From assembly GCF_905220565.1 (NCBI RefSeq), contig NC_059421.1, positions 5,351,501 to 5,415,500 of the forward strand: a stretch of 64,000 nucleotides of DNA, written 5' to 3'. Shown here in pieces: positions 54,159 through 64,000 of this stretch (within the stretch, counting starts at the first letter, position 1; every line of letters starts with the position of its first letter). This DNA is from Melitaea cinxia. Taxonomy: Eukaryota > Arthropoda > Insecta > Lepidoptera > Nymphalidae. The notes beneath the pieces are model-generated. The model saw only the letters and a list, made by a program, of their open reading frames with translations, was not told the origin of the DNA and searched no databases. A program made the position numbers and the translations under genes.

Positions 54159-54718
54159 AAAGGGGTTGTTTCGTTTTGGGCCAGGTCTTTGTACAGTATT
54201 CGAAAAAATAGTATAAAATCATAGAAGTTAAAATAAAATATGCATTTAAGTAGTTTTACAGTGATTTAGAGGTAGTTTATAAAATTGATAATTGGGTACA
54301 TACGTAGAATGGTAACTCTCGAAGTGCATCCACGCCATCTACCTATGTATTTTTGTTATCTATGTTAGATGAAATGTCACTATTTAAATAAATAAGACAT
54401 TGAAATATCCGTCTCAGCCCCTTTTCACAACCCATTACTAGACTCAGGTCTCCTCAGAATCGACTTGTTGTTGGATGCGTAGGTACCAATTGTTTTAGTT
54501 ATTTATAATTATGTAAAATGTCATCATGACATTTGTGTACATGTCATTGTCAAAAAGGATGCCAAGTGGTTGCGATTTTAATTCCTAAAATAAAAACTAC
54601 CTCGTAAAAAAGGCCTGAGAAATAATGAAGAAATAATTACTATTTCATGAACCTGAACATTTTAAAATACTGTACAAATACCTAGCCCAGGCTCCATATA
54701 AATTGAAACAACCCCTTT
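54159..54718. mobile_element. TIR element with AAAGGGGTTGTTTC ends
   Basis: Left end AAAGGGGTTGTTTC (54159-54172) matches the complement of the right end (54705-54718) exactly. A second block, AGGTCTTTGTACAGTATT at the left and AGGTATTTGTACAGTATT on the complement at the right, pairs with one mismatch. About 560 bp, no transposase. No convincing target duplication, so the superfamily is open. Confidence 0.65.
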
Positions 54719-55167
54719 GTTACAAGACGTGTTTTAACGTCATAATGTATTATTAAAATTTAGGCTTAATTTATTTAAATCTAAAACTGTTTTTATTTTA
54801 TAATCGCATATTATGTCATAATTTTTTTCTATAAGTTCTTAAATAAAGTATAAGTCGCGATAGTTGTTCTAACGTGTGTTTTCAATCTAATGTGTCCAGT
54901 TAAACAAACCGGGCCCATATATATTATGGTCTTACGAAAGGTTTGGCATAGGCTTCGACCATCGAATGCATGGGTTTTTAATGACAATCAAATAAATCTT
55001 ACCGATCCCCAACATTTAATGTTTACGACTTGAATTATTATTAAAAATATTTTAAAGTTGAAATACTGCGTTTTTATATTTTCTTTTTTTATTTGTTATC
55101 TTATTTTGATCATGATATTTTAAAATGATCCGTAATGATAGATGTGAATTTATTATATAAATTAGCT
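54719..55167. other. AT-rich spacer, nothing recognised
   Basis: No shared repeat or sustained frame was seen. Confidence 0.5.
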
Positions 55168-55330
55168 GTACCCTGCGCGCGTTGCTACGCACTTTTTATT
55201 ATTTTTTTTTTATGGTCGTACCAACTCATAAACCTTTGTTGGCTCATACACAAAACTTTGCTGAAGATCTTGTCACGATCAAATGCAAAGTTTACGATTC
55301 TATAAAGGACATACAGACAAACATTTATTA
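55168..55330 (+). repeat. LINE-tail repeat I copy
   Basis: TAGCTGTACCCTGCGCGCGT, ACCAACTCATAAACCTTTGT, CACGATCAAATGCAAAGTTT, AGGACATACAGACAAACATT. Confidence 0.75.
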
Positions 55331-55613
55331 TTATATTTATACATTTTAATAAAATAGTTAGAATCAGTCATAATGACGGTACAGTCATGTCATAATGATT
55401 TCACAATAAGATACAAGTTGAACCAATTATTTGTAATAAATCTAGCTTCATAAATAACTTTATCAAACTGTGTGAGTAACTGAAAGTTAATCCAATGTAA
55501 TTAATAACTTTTAATAGTGATGAATATGTCTCATAGTGGAATGAAAACTTAAATACAATTTTTCTAACTTACCTTAAGTACGTAACTAAGATTTTTATAT
55601 TTTAACCCACTTC

Positions 55614-56048
55614 CAGAAAAGGAGGAGGTTCTCAATTAAATCGAATTTTTTAAGTATATACCTCAAAACTTAACTGGGTGGTTCGATTTCGATATATTTT
55701 TTTTTACATGAAAAGATGGCTCATATCATGTGGTCCCATTTAAATTACATCTAGATCTGACAAGTACTTATTATACAAGTAGTCTATTTCGAGTTATATC
55801 TAATAATGCGTATTTACTTGCCTATATTTTTCGTCGACTTACGTTATACTATATCGCATATCTTTTCACTGGCTAAACCAATTTTGATTATTCTTATGTT
55901 AATCAAAAGTCTTGTCTTGTAGCCCCTTTTAAATTCGATTGAGGTTTGATGACTGCTTTTTAAGTATTATTTGATAACTCGTATTTACTTAACTATTTTT
56001 TTTTTGTCTACATACGTTGTATTACTTGTCGATGTAATTGAAGTCATT
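55614..56048. mobile_element. Inverted-repeat element G, diverged copy
   Basis: Left AACCCACTTCCAGAAAAGGA GGAGGTTCTCAATT, right TTACTTGTCGATGTAATTGA AGTC. The inner module (ATATGTGGTCCCATTT-like part, AGTAGTCTATTTCGAGTTAT) matches 46255-46894 in reverse. Confidence 0.6.
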
Positions 56049-57062
56049 TTTTTTGTTTCGTGTAGGAGCAAGCATTATTATAAACGTTTGTGTATCGATA
56101 TCATAAAGTTTAACGATTATTCTTCTAGAATTCAGTATTACAAGAATTAGTATATGTTACTCATTTACTTTATGTATAAATTATTTTTGTAAAGATTGAG
56201 TCATATTTTATTAATTTTAAATACATTTTTATGTTTTGTTAAATATATATTTTTTGTTTTTGTAAATGAATTATTTGTTATAAATTTAACAATCTATGGT
56301 TAATTTATTTATATATGTTCATCCATTCATCATTTTTGCTATTGGAAGCCATCAATAAGAATTGTCTGAAATAAATACAGATTTCGTCGACATAACATAA
56401 GATGAGAAATACGCGGAGATTGATCGCTGCCGTCGAGATTACTTTAACGAAATCGATTTCATAGAAACAATTGCAATTATGGATGACTATACAAACTGTT
56501 AGACTCCTAACTGAGTTCCTTCGAATGGAGTTCTGTGAGTGTCATGGATCGCGTTTCGTGCAAAAAATATATTTCTTGCTCATTTTTAAATTAATCTTGT
56601 CATAATTACTATTTATTAAATATGTTATGAGCAACAAATGTATATTATGTGTTTTGCTACATTATATTAATAACTTTAATATGGAATATTTTTAAGCTTA
56701 TTTTTTTTGTTTCATTGTTTTCTTTGAGAATATAATATTAGTTAAGTAACTCTTTCAGGAATATTGTAAACTTGACATTTTAGATAAACATTACTCTTTA
56801 GTACAAAAACTACTAGACAGACAGAATTGAAACGCTATGTTAATTGTTTATGACGTTTTAATTGAGTTAAAGTTACGGCGGTAAAGCTGAGAAGCTGTTT
56901 ATACATAGTCAAAACAATTGAAAAAAAAAATCTAATACTTAATTAATCAATATTAAATGTCAAAAACAACTAAAATAATAAATACGATTTTTTTCTTGGA
57001 CTAGTATTTTTTTATTGAAAACCTGCACGCGTCAGAAGGCACTTAGCCAGCCTTTCCTAACT
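56049..57062. other. AT-rich spacer, nothing firmly recognised
   Basis: A less AT-rich patch at 56401-56502 has a 33-codon open end after an AAG acceptor-like site, which is too short to call. Confidence 0.45.
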
Positions 57063-57349
57063 TTTTTTTTTTATATCACTAGGTCGGCAAACAAGCGTAC
57101 GGCTCACCTGATGGTAAGCGATTACCGTAGCTTATAGACGCCTACAATACCAGAAGCATCGAAAGCGCGTTGCCGACCCAATCCCCAATCCCCCCCAGGA
57201 GCTCTGGTCACCTTACTCATCAACAGGAACACAATACTGCTTGAAGACAGTATTATTTAGCTGTGGTCTTCTGTAAGGTTGAGGTACTACCCCAGTCGGG
57301 CTGCTCCATATTTTGAGCAGGAAATTCCTGCTGTGCCCTACCTCAGTTA
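57063..57349 (-). repeat. SINE family C, full length
   Basis: ATATCACTAGGTCGGCAAAC...TGCTGTGCCCTACCTCAGTT. A well-preserved copy. Confidence 0.87.
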
Positions 57350-58229
57350 TAATATTTAATTATGATAGTTTGTTAAAAGTCAGTACGTTAAGAGGAATAG
57401 CGCGCCCACTATACGGTTAAAACTAATTTCTATGGTATGCAAATCAAATATCCCACGCATGAACTTAAACGTTTCTATACCCTAATCATTATTTGATATG
57501 ACGTTTTCATAAAAATCACAATATACGGAATTTTTTTTTAAATATAATAACGGTAAACAAGTTTTTATTTTTTAAGAATTTTTAAAAACATCTCTAATAA
57601 TGTATCAAATTGAACTAACTTTATTGACCGCTTTTTATTTATAAAAGTGTAGAAACTGAATTACAAGTTATTTCAATATTTTAAAATTATTTTGACTTGG
57701 ACCTGTAAATTTTGGCATTATCTACACTCATCAAATATCAAACAAAGAAACAAACAAACAATACACATAAGTGGCTTTAGAAAATCAGTATAGCTAGTAA
57801 AAAATATACATATTTCACGTAAATTCTCTGAGTACTCAACTTCAAAAATGTGTCATTACCTCAAAAATCTTTTACGGTATTTATTTTAAACATCTTTAAT
57901 TAAGTGGGTACAATATGTTAAAAAAACTTATTATTTAATAAAATAACATCAAAACCTATACAATGTTTAAAATAAATAAATAATTGACGTCACACATTAA
58001 AAACGAATGTAGATCGGTATCGTAAACTATTTACGATTAAGGAAACAAAACTCGAAATAGTGGCATCATTAAATCAAGATGACATCGATTCCAAATCGAA
58101 TCAAGATTAATCGTTAAATCGGTGACGACAAATGTTTCGTTTACTTATCGTATTGATCTTTATTTTGTTGTTGTGTATTTATATGGTGTTAAGGTTTTAA
58201 ACAGTAATATGTTTATTTATATTATATTT
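57350..58229. other. AT-rich spacer, nothing recognised
   Basis: No shared repeat or sustained frame was seen. Confidence 0.5.
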
Positions 58230-58551
58230 CTAGCTGCGCTCGTCACTTGGTCCGCGTGGAATTTAACAAAAAAGTTCGCAGAGTTATAAAATAAACAAAT
58301 TTCTAAAAAAAGTAGCCAAAGATACGGAACGGCTATATTAATACATTATATCAGCTATCTGCCAGCTAAAGTCCCGTGAAAATTGGCCCAGCCGTTTCAG
58401 AGATTAGCCGAAACAAACAGACAGACAGACAGACAACAATTGAAAAAAAAGTTTATTTTGGTATATGTATCGTGTATACATCCATATACATTTAGTAAAA
58501 AGTGGTTATTTTAATATTACAAACAGACAATCCAATATTATTTGTATAGAT
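58230..58551 (+). repeat. LINE-tail repeat F copy
   Basis: CTAGCTGCGCTCGTCACTTG...TATCAGCTATCTGCCAGCTA...AACAGACAGACAGACAGACA...ATTTGTATAGAT. Confidence 0.75.
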
Positions 58552-58777
58552 TTTATTTTAATTTCTCCTTATACACTTCCTAACCGTTTCTACCTTATCG
58601 TGCGCTAAGGTTGTCAGGAAGAAATTGTTCTTTCAGCAATAAGACTACCTTTATTCGTCTGTCATTCCATAATTACTTGTTCGTTTATACTCTGGTGTAT
58701 AATAAATAATAATTATTATACATTTAAATAACTGGATTATATAATTTATATAACAATATATGTACTAATATTTTCCA

Positions 58778-58882
58778 TTTCCGGTTTGGATGCCTTTCCT
58801 TGGGTAGACACCCATCGTGGCTCGGAAAGCACGTAAAGCCGTCGGTCCCGGTTTTTCTCATCAATACCTGATAGCGGTCGTT
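58778..58882 (+). repeat. SINE A' middle fragment
   Basis: TTCCGGTTTGGATGCCTTTC, CATCGTGGCTCGGAAAGCAC, AAAGCCGTCGGTCCCGGTTT, ATACCTGATAGCGGTCGTTA: A' head-body joint like 26908-27105, without tail. A reversed tail fragment (GATCCCACTGCTGGGCATAG) follows at 58943. Confidence 0.6.
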
Positions 58883-59212
58883 ACTCTGAATCTGAATCCT
58901 AATTATAGTTTTTTTTTATTTTATAAAATAGAGGCTTGTAAGATCCCACTGCTGGGCATAGGCGTTTTTTTCCATGAGAAAGAAGGAAAATAGAGGCTTA
59001 TGTTTTTTTATTGGTATCAAAAATCAACTCACAATTTAAGTGATTTTATTTTAAACGTACTTAAGTTAGGTTGATTCTTAATGTTTTTGAAGTGTTTAAC
59101 AGATGTTTTGATATTTTTATGACTAATTTCTTTGAATTAAATATATTTAAAGATAGAGTAACTAAGAAAAAAATAATCGCTAAGATTTTTTCAAGTAAAA
59201 TTTCTTTAAGAA
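58883..59212. other. AT-rich spacer with a short SINE tail fragment
   Basis: Apart from the reversed family A tail piece at 58943-58962, nothing is recognised. Confidence 0.45.
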
Positions 59213-59365
59213 CGCTTGACTTGGGAAGAAAGCTGGTGAATGCGTGACGAGAGCGTTACGAAAAGTGTGATCGGCCGAGGTAAACGAGCAAGAGAGAGAT
59301 GTGCTAGCACACATTTTCTTCCTCTCTTTCTCTTATAGCCAGTTACGTTTCGTATATCTAATACA
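59213..59365 (+). repeat. Unclassified repeat M, copy 2
   Basis: AACGCTTGACTTGGGAAGAA...TGCGTGACGAGAGCGTTACG...CCAGTTACGTTTCGTATATC. Second copy of 29655-29815. Confidence 0.7.
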
Positions 59366-59785
59366 ATGCAGGAATATTGTGCAGAAGTGTTACTTCAGTC
59401 GTGTGGTCTAAAGCACACTCGTTTTATTATTATTATCATTATTGAAATGTTTAATTTTATTAATTGTATACAGGAATGTAGACTGTAGTCCAAGTGGTCA
59501 AAACTAATGCGCGGGAAGCCGCTTCTATCCAGTCTGTATTACGTTTTCGATGCAAAATTTTAATGAACAATGAAATAAAGCAACCATTTTGAATGTTCCC
59601 GAAACTAACATCTATAGAAGAACTATTACGTACAACGCGAATTTTGGAATGTTAAAGTTTAGTATGAATGAATTACGGTGACATTGTTCCTTCGTGAAGG
59701 CATTTTAGTTAATTCGTGCTATTCGTTTTGTGAATTAGTGTTTTGTGTTCAGTATATTGTTCTACTTATAATTAAACGCAAAAGT

Positions 59786-59971
59786 TTTGAAAGACGGGCG
59801 GTTCTGTGGGACGCAACATGCGTTGACACACTTGTTCCGTCTCTTGTCAAGAAAACAGCCGTAACAGCGGGAGTCGCTGAAAAAGCTGAAATGATTAAGC
59901 GGCACAAATATTCGTCACTAATTCCAAATTACACCTTTGTGCCGTTTGCAATTGAAACACTTAGACCTTGA
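59786..59971 (+). pseudogene. LINE-like C-terminal domain fragment
   Basis: Reads VLWDATCVDTLVPSLV, then a short variable part, then YSSLIPNYTFVPFAIETL. The 'WD(A/F)TCVDTLAPSH ... FVP.(G/A)VETLG' pairing is one I know from the C-terminal region after the reverse transcriptase in several metazoan LINE proteins. The preceding ~38 codons do not fit that family. No RT motifs and no full domain, so a relic. The identification is from memory of the motif. Confidence 0.45.
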
Positions 59972-60127
59972 AGTAGCAGTGGAAAAAATAATAATAATTA
60001 AAAGCGATTTAATTTCACGCAAGACCACTGAACTAATTGTAATGAAACTTGTTGCACAGATAGTTGGAGATCTAGAGTAACACGTAGGATACTATTTTAT
60101 CTTGACATCTTTAGTATATTATATACT

Positions 60128-60441
60128 ACTAGCTGACTCGGCAAACGTTGTCTTGCCGCTAAATGCTATTTAAAAATAGGGGTTGGTGGTAGAAGGGTGA
60201 AAATTAAGGGTTGTATGTATTTTTCAACACCAAATCATAATAAACTAAAAAATAAATAATTTATCTAAAAATTAAAAAAAATTAGGGGTGGACTACCCTT
60301 AACATTTAGGGGGATGAAAAATAGATGTTGTTCGATTCTTAGACCTACCCAATATGCACACAAAATTTCATAAGAATCGGTCAAGCCGTTTCGGAGGAGT
60401 TTAACTACAAACACCGTGACACGAGAATTTTATATATTAGA
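60128..60441 (+). repeat. LINE-tail repeat H, copy 2
   Basis: CTAGCTGACTCGGCAAACGT...CGATTCTTAGACCTACCC...CGGTCAAGCCGTTTCGGAGG...CACCGTGACACGAGAATTTT. Confidence 0.75.
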
Positions 60442-60721
60442 TAAGGGGGATATTATACGGGTAAAACCGCACCTCTAGTTTATACTCGTATATGAAATAC
60501 ACAGCATCTGTTCATGTCAAATGAAACACAGTCGCGCATTGTTTTAGTCAATAATGGTTTGTGAATTCACAACAGTATTCTAATTTTAGAATTTATACCG
60601 AACACGAAAACAAACAAGCTTTTGCATTAATTATATTAGAATGACAGAGTTGTTTTCGAATTTCAATGGGTAAAAACACTGATTGATCGATATTTGATTC
60701 ACCACTTCTCATTGATCCCTC

Positions 60722-60830
60722 CACAAGCCACCCGCAGTGAAGCACCGTGGTGAAATAAGCTCCGCTTCTTATTCTACATTAAATAATCTAGGCCTGTCCC
60801 CAGCATTGTAATGTAACAGGCTGAATTATG
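60722..60830 (+). repeat. SINE family A, diverged tail
   Basis: GCAGTGAAGCACCGTGGTGA, AATAAGCTCCGCTTCTT and TAACAGGCTGAA follow the family A 3' order. Confidence 0.6.
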
Positions 60831-61195
60831 AAAAAAAAAAATCTGCAAGAAACTTAAATATAACTGCTAATTGTTGTAAAAAAAACCTTACACTTTTTAA
60901 ATGTAGATGCCATTTAAGGCGGCTGAGTTGAAATATTCTCACCAACACTCGACTACCATTTTCCAGACTTCGCGAGGCTAAATCTACGTTTAAACCTTTT
61001 CTGCCAACTTGACCTAGTTCTTGATGAGGGTCCAACTCACGAGAAAGTGGCGGTTAAGAATCTTAGGAACGGGAATATAGTTTAAAACCCTCATGCTCTA
61101 AAATGCGGTCTTACTTGTGTAGATAATTAACAATAGCTTAAAAATTGGTGGATTAAAAAGTACCCCATACATATGCTCGAATCTGATAGTTATGT
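60831..61195. other. AT-rich spacer, nothing recognised
   Basis: A 69-codon minus-strand open stretch starting with low-complexity sequence; no domain. Confidence 0.5.
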
Positions 61196-61256
61196 ACTGA
61201 GGTAAGGCTCAAGAAATATCTTGCTCAAAATCTGGAGCAGCCGGACTGGCTACTAT
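61196..61256 (+). repeat. SINE family C, 5' fragment
   Basis: TGAGGTAAGGCTCAAGAAAT, then GCTCAAAATCTGGAGCAGCC GGACTGG. Confidence 0.6.
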
Positions 61257-61368
61257 TCTGTATCGTATAAATGACGTTTAATGCAATAAAAACAATATAA
61301 GCGAAAAAAATAAGGAAGGAATCTTGGTATACATAAAATCTCTTACAGTATATCAATTATCTATACAA

Positions 61369-61676
61369 ATAAATAAAATTGAAGTGTCTGTTTGTGATAT
61401 TAAAATAACCGCTTTTTACTAACTGCATATGAATATACACGGTACATGTATCAAAATATCATTTTTTTACAATTTTCGTCTGTCTGTCTGCTTGTTCCGT
61501 CTAAGGTCTGGAACGGCTGGGCCGATTTTGACGGGAATTTCACTGGTAGATAGCTGGTATAGTAAGGGATAACTTAGACTATTTTTATTTTAGAAATTTA
61601 TTTATTTTATAACTCTGCGAACTGAAAAATAACATTTTTGTTCAATTACACGTGGACGAAGTCGCGGGCATAGCTC
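61369..61676 (-). repeat. LINE-tail repeat F copy
   Basis: TATACAAATAAATAAAATTG...ACGAAGTCGCGGGCATAGCT. A nearly complete reversed unit that ends 25 bp before the hairpin at 61701. Confidence 0.75.
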
Positions 61677-61700
61677 GTTAGTATTAAAATCTGTTAGAAT

Positions 61701-61744
61701 AAAAAAAAACATACCATTGAAACTGTAATGGTATGTTTTTTTTT
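61701..61744. repeat. Perfect 18-bp hairpin
   Basis: AAAAAAAAACATACCATT (61701-61718), loop GAAACTGT, then the exact reverse complement (61727-61744). Confidence 0.95.
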
Positions 61745-61749
61745 CTCTA

Positions 61750-62154
61750 TCGGAATCGTTTTTACTTATATTTAGGACATCCTATTTAATGGCATCATAT
61801 TGCTATGAATACACCATGACATCCTTGTGATATCAAAATTTACAAAACTCTAGATTGTCATACATGAAATTGCTGGCGCCTATGTCTTAGACGGTTTAAG
61901 TGGCCACTTCCAAAAGTTTTCTAACGGTGAGATCTAGTATAGCTCTTTTTGTAGTCTATAATTATTTATTGACAGTTTTAGTTATAAATAAAAAAAATTA
62001 TGTTGCTAGTGAGTTTATGTTCATGAAATTAATATTTAATTATTTTATAAATAGCTTGCTTGAAAATTTAAAAGATTAAAAATGAGTATCTTGGTACTAA
62101 ATATGGGGCACTGTTTTGTCTTCGATATTTTTTTTGACATAGCCCTAAAATTAG
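61750..62154. other. AT-rich spacer, nothing recognised
   Basis: No shared repeat or sustained frame was seen. Confidence 0.5.
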
Positions 62155-62385
62155 CAAGTTGAAGTGGCAGTGGGCTGGTCACCTGTGCCACAAGACCATT
62201 GGAGCATACATGTTCTGGAGTGGAGACCGCGTCTTGGCGATCGCAGTGTGCGACGTCCTCCGGCCCGTTGGACCGCGATCTACGTAAGATTGCCGGTGTA
62301 GGCTGGATGAGGTATGCGGAAAACTGCGATGCGGCGCGAGCTTGGGCCTATGTCCAACAAAGGTCTGCAAGAAGTTGAACTGACT
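62155..62385 (+). pseudogene. RTE-type LINE ORF2 C-terminal remnant
   Basis: One frame reads LKWQWAGHL, which resembles the RTE 'WAGHVARM' block. In another frame LEWRPRLGDRSVRRPPARW matches the RTE 'EWRPR..RR.GRPP.RW' block, followed by a degenerate end. The DNA ends with GGCCTATGTCCAACAAAGGT CTGC, the counterpart of the tail shared by SINEs A and B (an AYVQQ-coding stretch in RTE proteins). Frame changes and stops make it a pseudogene. Only about 230 bp remain, as expected of 5'-truncated LINE copies. Confidence 0.65.
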
Positions 62386-62817
62386 GACTAACTTAAATGG
62401 ATTATATACCACCATTAACAAACTGAAGTAACCTGACAGACTTGTAAAATATTTTATACATGTATCGACAGTTGTGACCTCTAATTGACCGGCCAATCTT
62501 TTTGTCTCTTCTCCATACTACATTGGCCAAATCTTTATCTATCGAGGCATTAGCATTATAAATATTAATTAATCCTTCTGATATACTATTCGACTTCAAT
62601 TAATTTTGTATATAATTTGCAGGTTTTTTTTATGTAAAGATATCTATTTTATAGACATTTGACAATGTTTTGTAACATACAATATTTGTAAGAGACAACT
62701 TTTTAATGACTTATTCCCTTAGCTATAACTACCAAGCGTCAGCTTTTACAGAGAAACAAACTTCAGCCGGCAATTTGTTTTTATAATCTATATACCCTAT
62801 TAAAATGAATTTTCAGG
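62386..62817. other. AT-rich spacer, nothing recognised
   Basis: No shared repeat or sustained frame was seen. Confidence 0.5.
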
Positions 62818-63098
62818 TTTTTTTATGTAACTCGGTCGGCAAACAAGCGTACGGCTCACTTAATAGTAAGCAATTACCGCAGCTCCTAGACATCTGCAAC
62901 GTCAGAAGCATCGCAAGCGCGTTTCCGACCCCGTCCCCAGTTTCCTCCAGGAGCTCCGGTCACCTTACTCACCAACAGGAACACAACACTGCTTAAAAAC
63001 AGTATTATTTAGCTATAATCTTTTGTAAGGAAGGTCGAGGTATTACCCCAGTCGGTCTGTTCTATATTTTCAGCAGGAAATTTCCTGCTGTGGCCTAA
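62818..63098 (-). repeat. SINE family C, full length, somewhat diverged
   Basis: GTAACTCGGTCGGCAAACAA...GGAAATTTCCTGCTGTGGCC in reversed order. Confidence 0.8.
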
Positions 63099-63951
63099 AA
63101 AATAGAAAAGGTTATTTACTTTTGCAGAAAAAAAGGCATTACAGAAGACAGAAAAATAAATTATCGTCTCGTATTTTAATAATAATATAATTAAATAAAT
63201 AATTTAATATTTATAATGTTGAAAGAATAGACAAATAATTAAATAATTCGTTATTTCGTACATTAAGCAAATGGTAGAACAATTCAATAACTTTTAAACT
63301 GAATAAATAATTAAAAGTATCAGAACAAAATTGCAAGTATATATTTTTACCCACATAATATGTTGATAGTTTCTCATGTAAGTGACTGTGTGTTTTCAAT
63401 GAGAAAATAAATATTCTTTAAACCTAAGTATCTGCTATTCAAAGACTTAAAAAGACTAAACTTCATAAAATACAACAGTAACCGGAAAGCGCTTCCTTTT
63501 CTTGTTAATACTCTGAATACAATGGATGTTTGTAGCACAACTGATTCCATCACATTAAAAATCGATTTAATCTCAATATAACGTACAATAGTTTACTATT
63601 ATATAAAATGTGAAATATCAAAGTCGACTGTAAACATAGCTAGGTTTTAAGTCGGATTTAGAACGTAGATAATTCTAACAAGCGCTCGAGCTTCAAAGGA
63701 TTTTGCTTTTCTCTTGAGAGATTGCATTTCTCAGGCTCTGTTTATTGTGTTCGAAAATTATATTTTTATTTTTAATGTTATAATTTTTTAACTTTAATTT
63801 TTAACGTCAATTTCGTTAATAAAGTTTTTTTTGACTAATAAAGTAAGTTAATGTTAATATTTTTTTAATCAGAGAAACGAAACGACTGTACATTTATTTT
63901 AAATGTGTAGAGTATTTTATACATGCAGATTCTCTAATATGTAATTAAAAT
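63099..63951. other. AT-rich spacer, nothing recognised
   Basis: No shared repeat or sustained frame was seen. Confidence 0.5.
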
Positions 63952-64000
63952 CATCATCACCATTACAGTCTATACAGTCCACTGCTGGACATAGGCCTCC
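63952..64000 (-). repeat. SINE family B, cut by the window edge
   Basis: CATCATCACCATTACAGTCT ATACAGTCCACTGCTGG is the reversed family B tail. The rest lies beyond position 64000. Confidence 0.8.

Noticed and set aside
56401..56502. Possible terminal exon (33 codons after an AAG site)
   Set aside because: Too short, a weak acceptor, and two competing frames are open. No independent support.

Overview
This 64 kb window looks like repeat-rich, gene-poor nuclear DNA from a moth or butterfly. It is strongly AT-rich and has no bacterial gene order or long cellular reading frames. It is packed with short interspersed elements, 3' ends of non-LTR retrotransposons (LINEs) and non-autonomous DNA transposons of kinds typical of Lepidoptera. 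The species cannot be read from the sequence. No complete cellular gene is visible. The best candidate for host coding sequence is one internal exon on the minus strand at 15417-15593. Because the unspliced DNA is otherwise almost all intron-like or intergenic, the window may lie inside or between genes with long introns.

Layout. 1-13.6 kb: SINEs of four families (A, tRNA-derived; B, about 335 bp with an RTE-like tail; C, about 285 bp; D, tRNA-derived) mixed with LINE tails, ending in a recent direct duplication of a LINE tail (12.8-13.6 kb). 13.7-15.0 kb: a hAT-like element with perfect 8-bp target duplications. 15.4-15.6 kb: the candidate exon. 17.9-20.9 kb: a 5'-truncated LINE with an intact reverse transcriptase frame, inserted in one arm of a small foldback element. 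21.5-36 kb: more SINEs and LINE tails, two strong GC-rich hairpins, a possible solo LTR and a broken mariner-like transposase. 36.1-37.4 kb: a pogo-like element with TA target duplications, inserted into the tail of a second LINE whose ORF2 C-terminus follows at 37.8-38.2 kb. 38.6-45.5 kb: the emptiest part, with a tRNA-like foldback at 42.2 kb. 45.5-64 kb: modular inverted-repeat elements, SINE C copies (one in tandem), an R1-type LINE remnant, other TIR elements and RTE remnants.

How it fits together: SINE families A and B end in a stretch that matches the final codons of an RTE-type LINE, a broken copy of which is present at 62.2-62.4 kb. This suggests that RTE supplied the machinery that copied them. 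A separate LINE family carries a 3' UTR stem-loop whose base pairs co-vary among four copies. I see no previously undescribed multi-gene system. The notable items are the nested insertions, the covarying stem-loop, the shared SINE/LINE tails, the perfect hairpins and the tRNA-like foldback.
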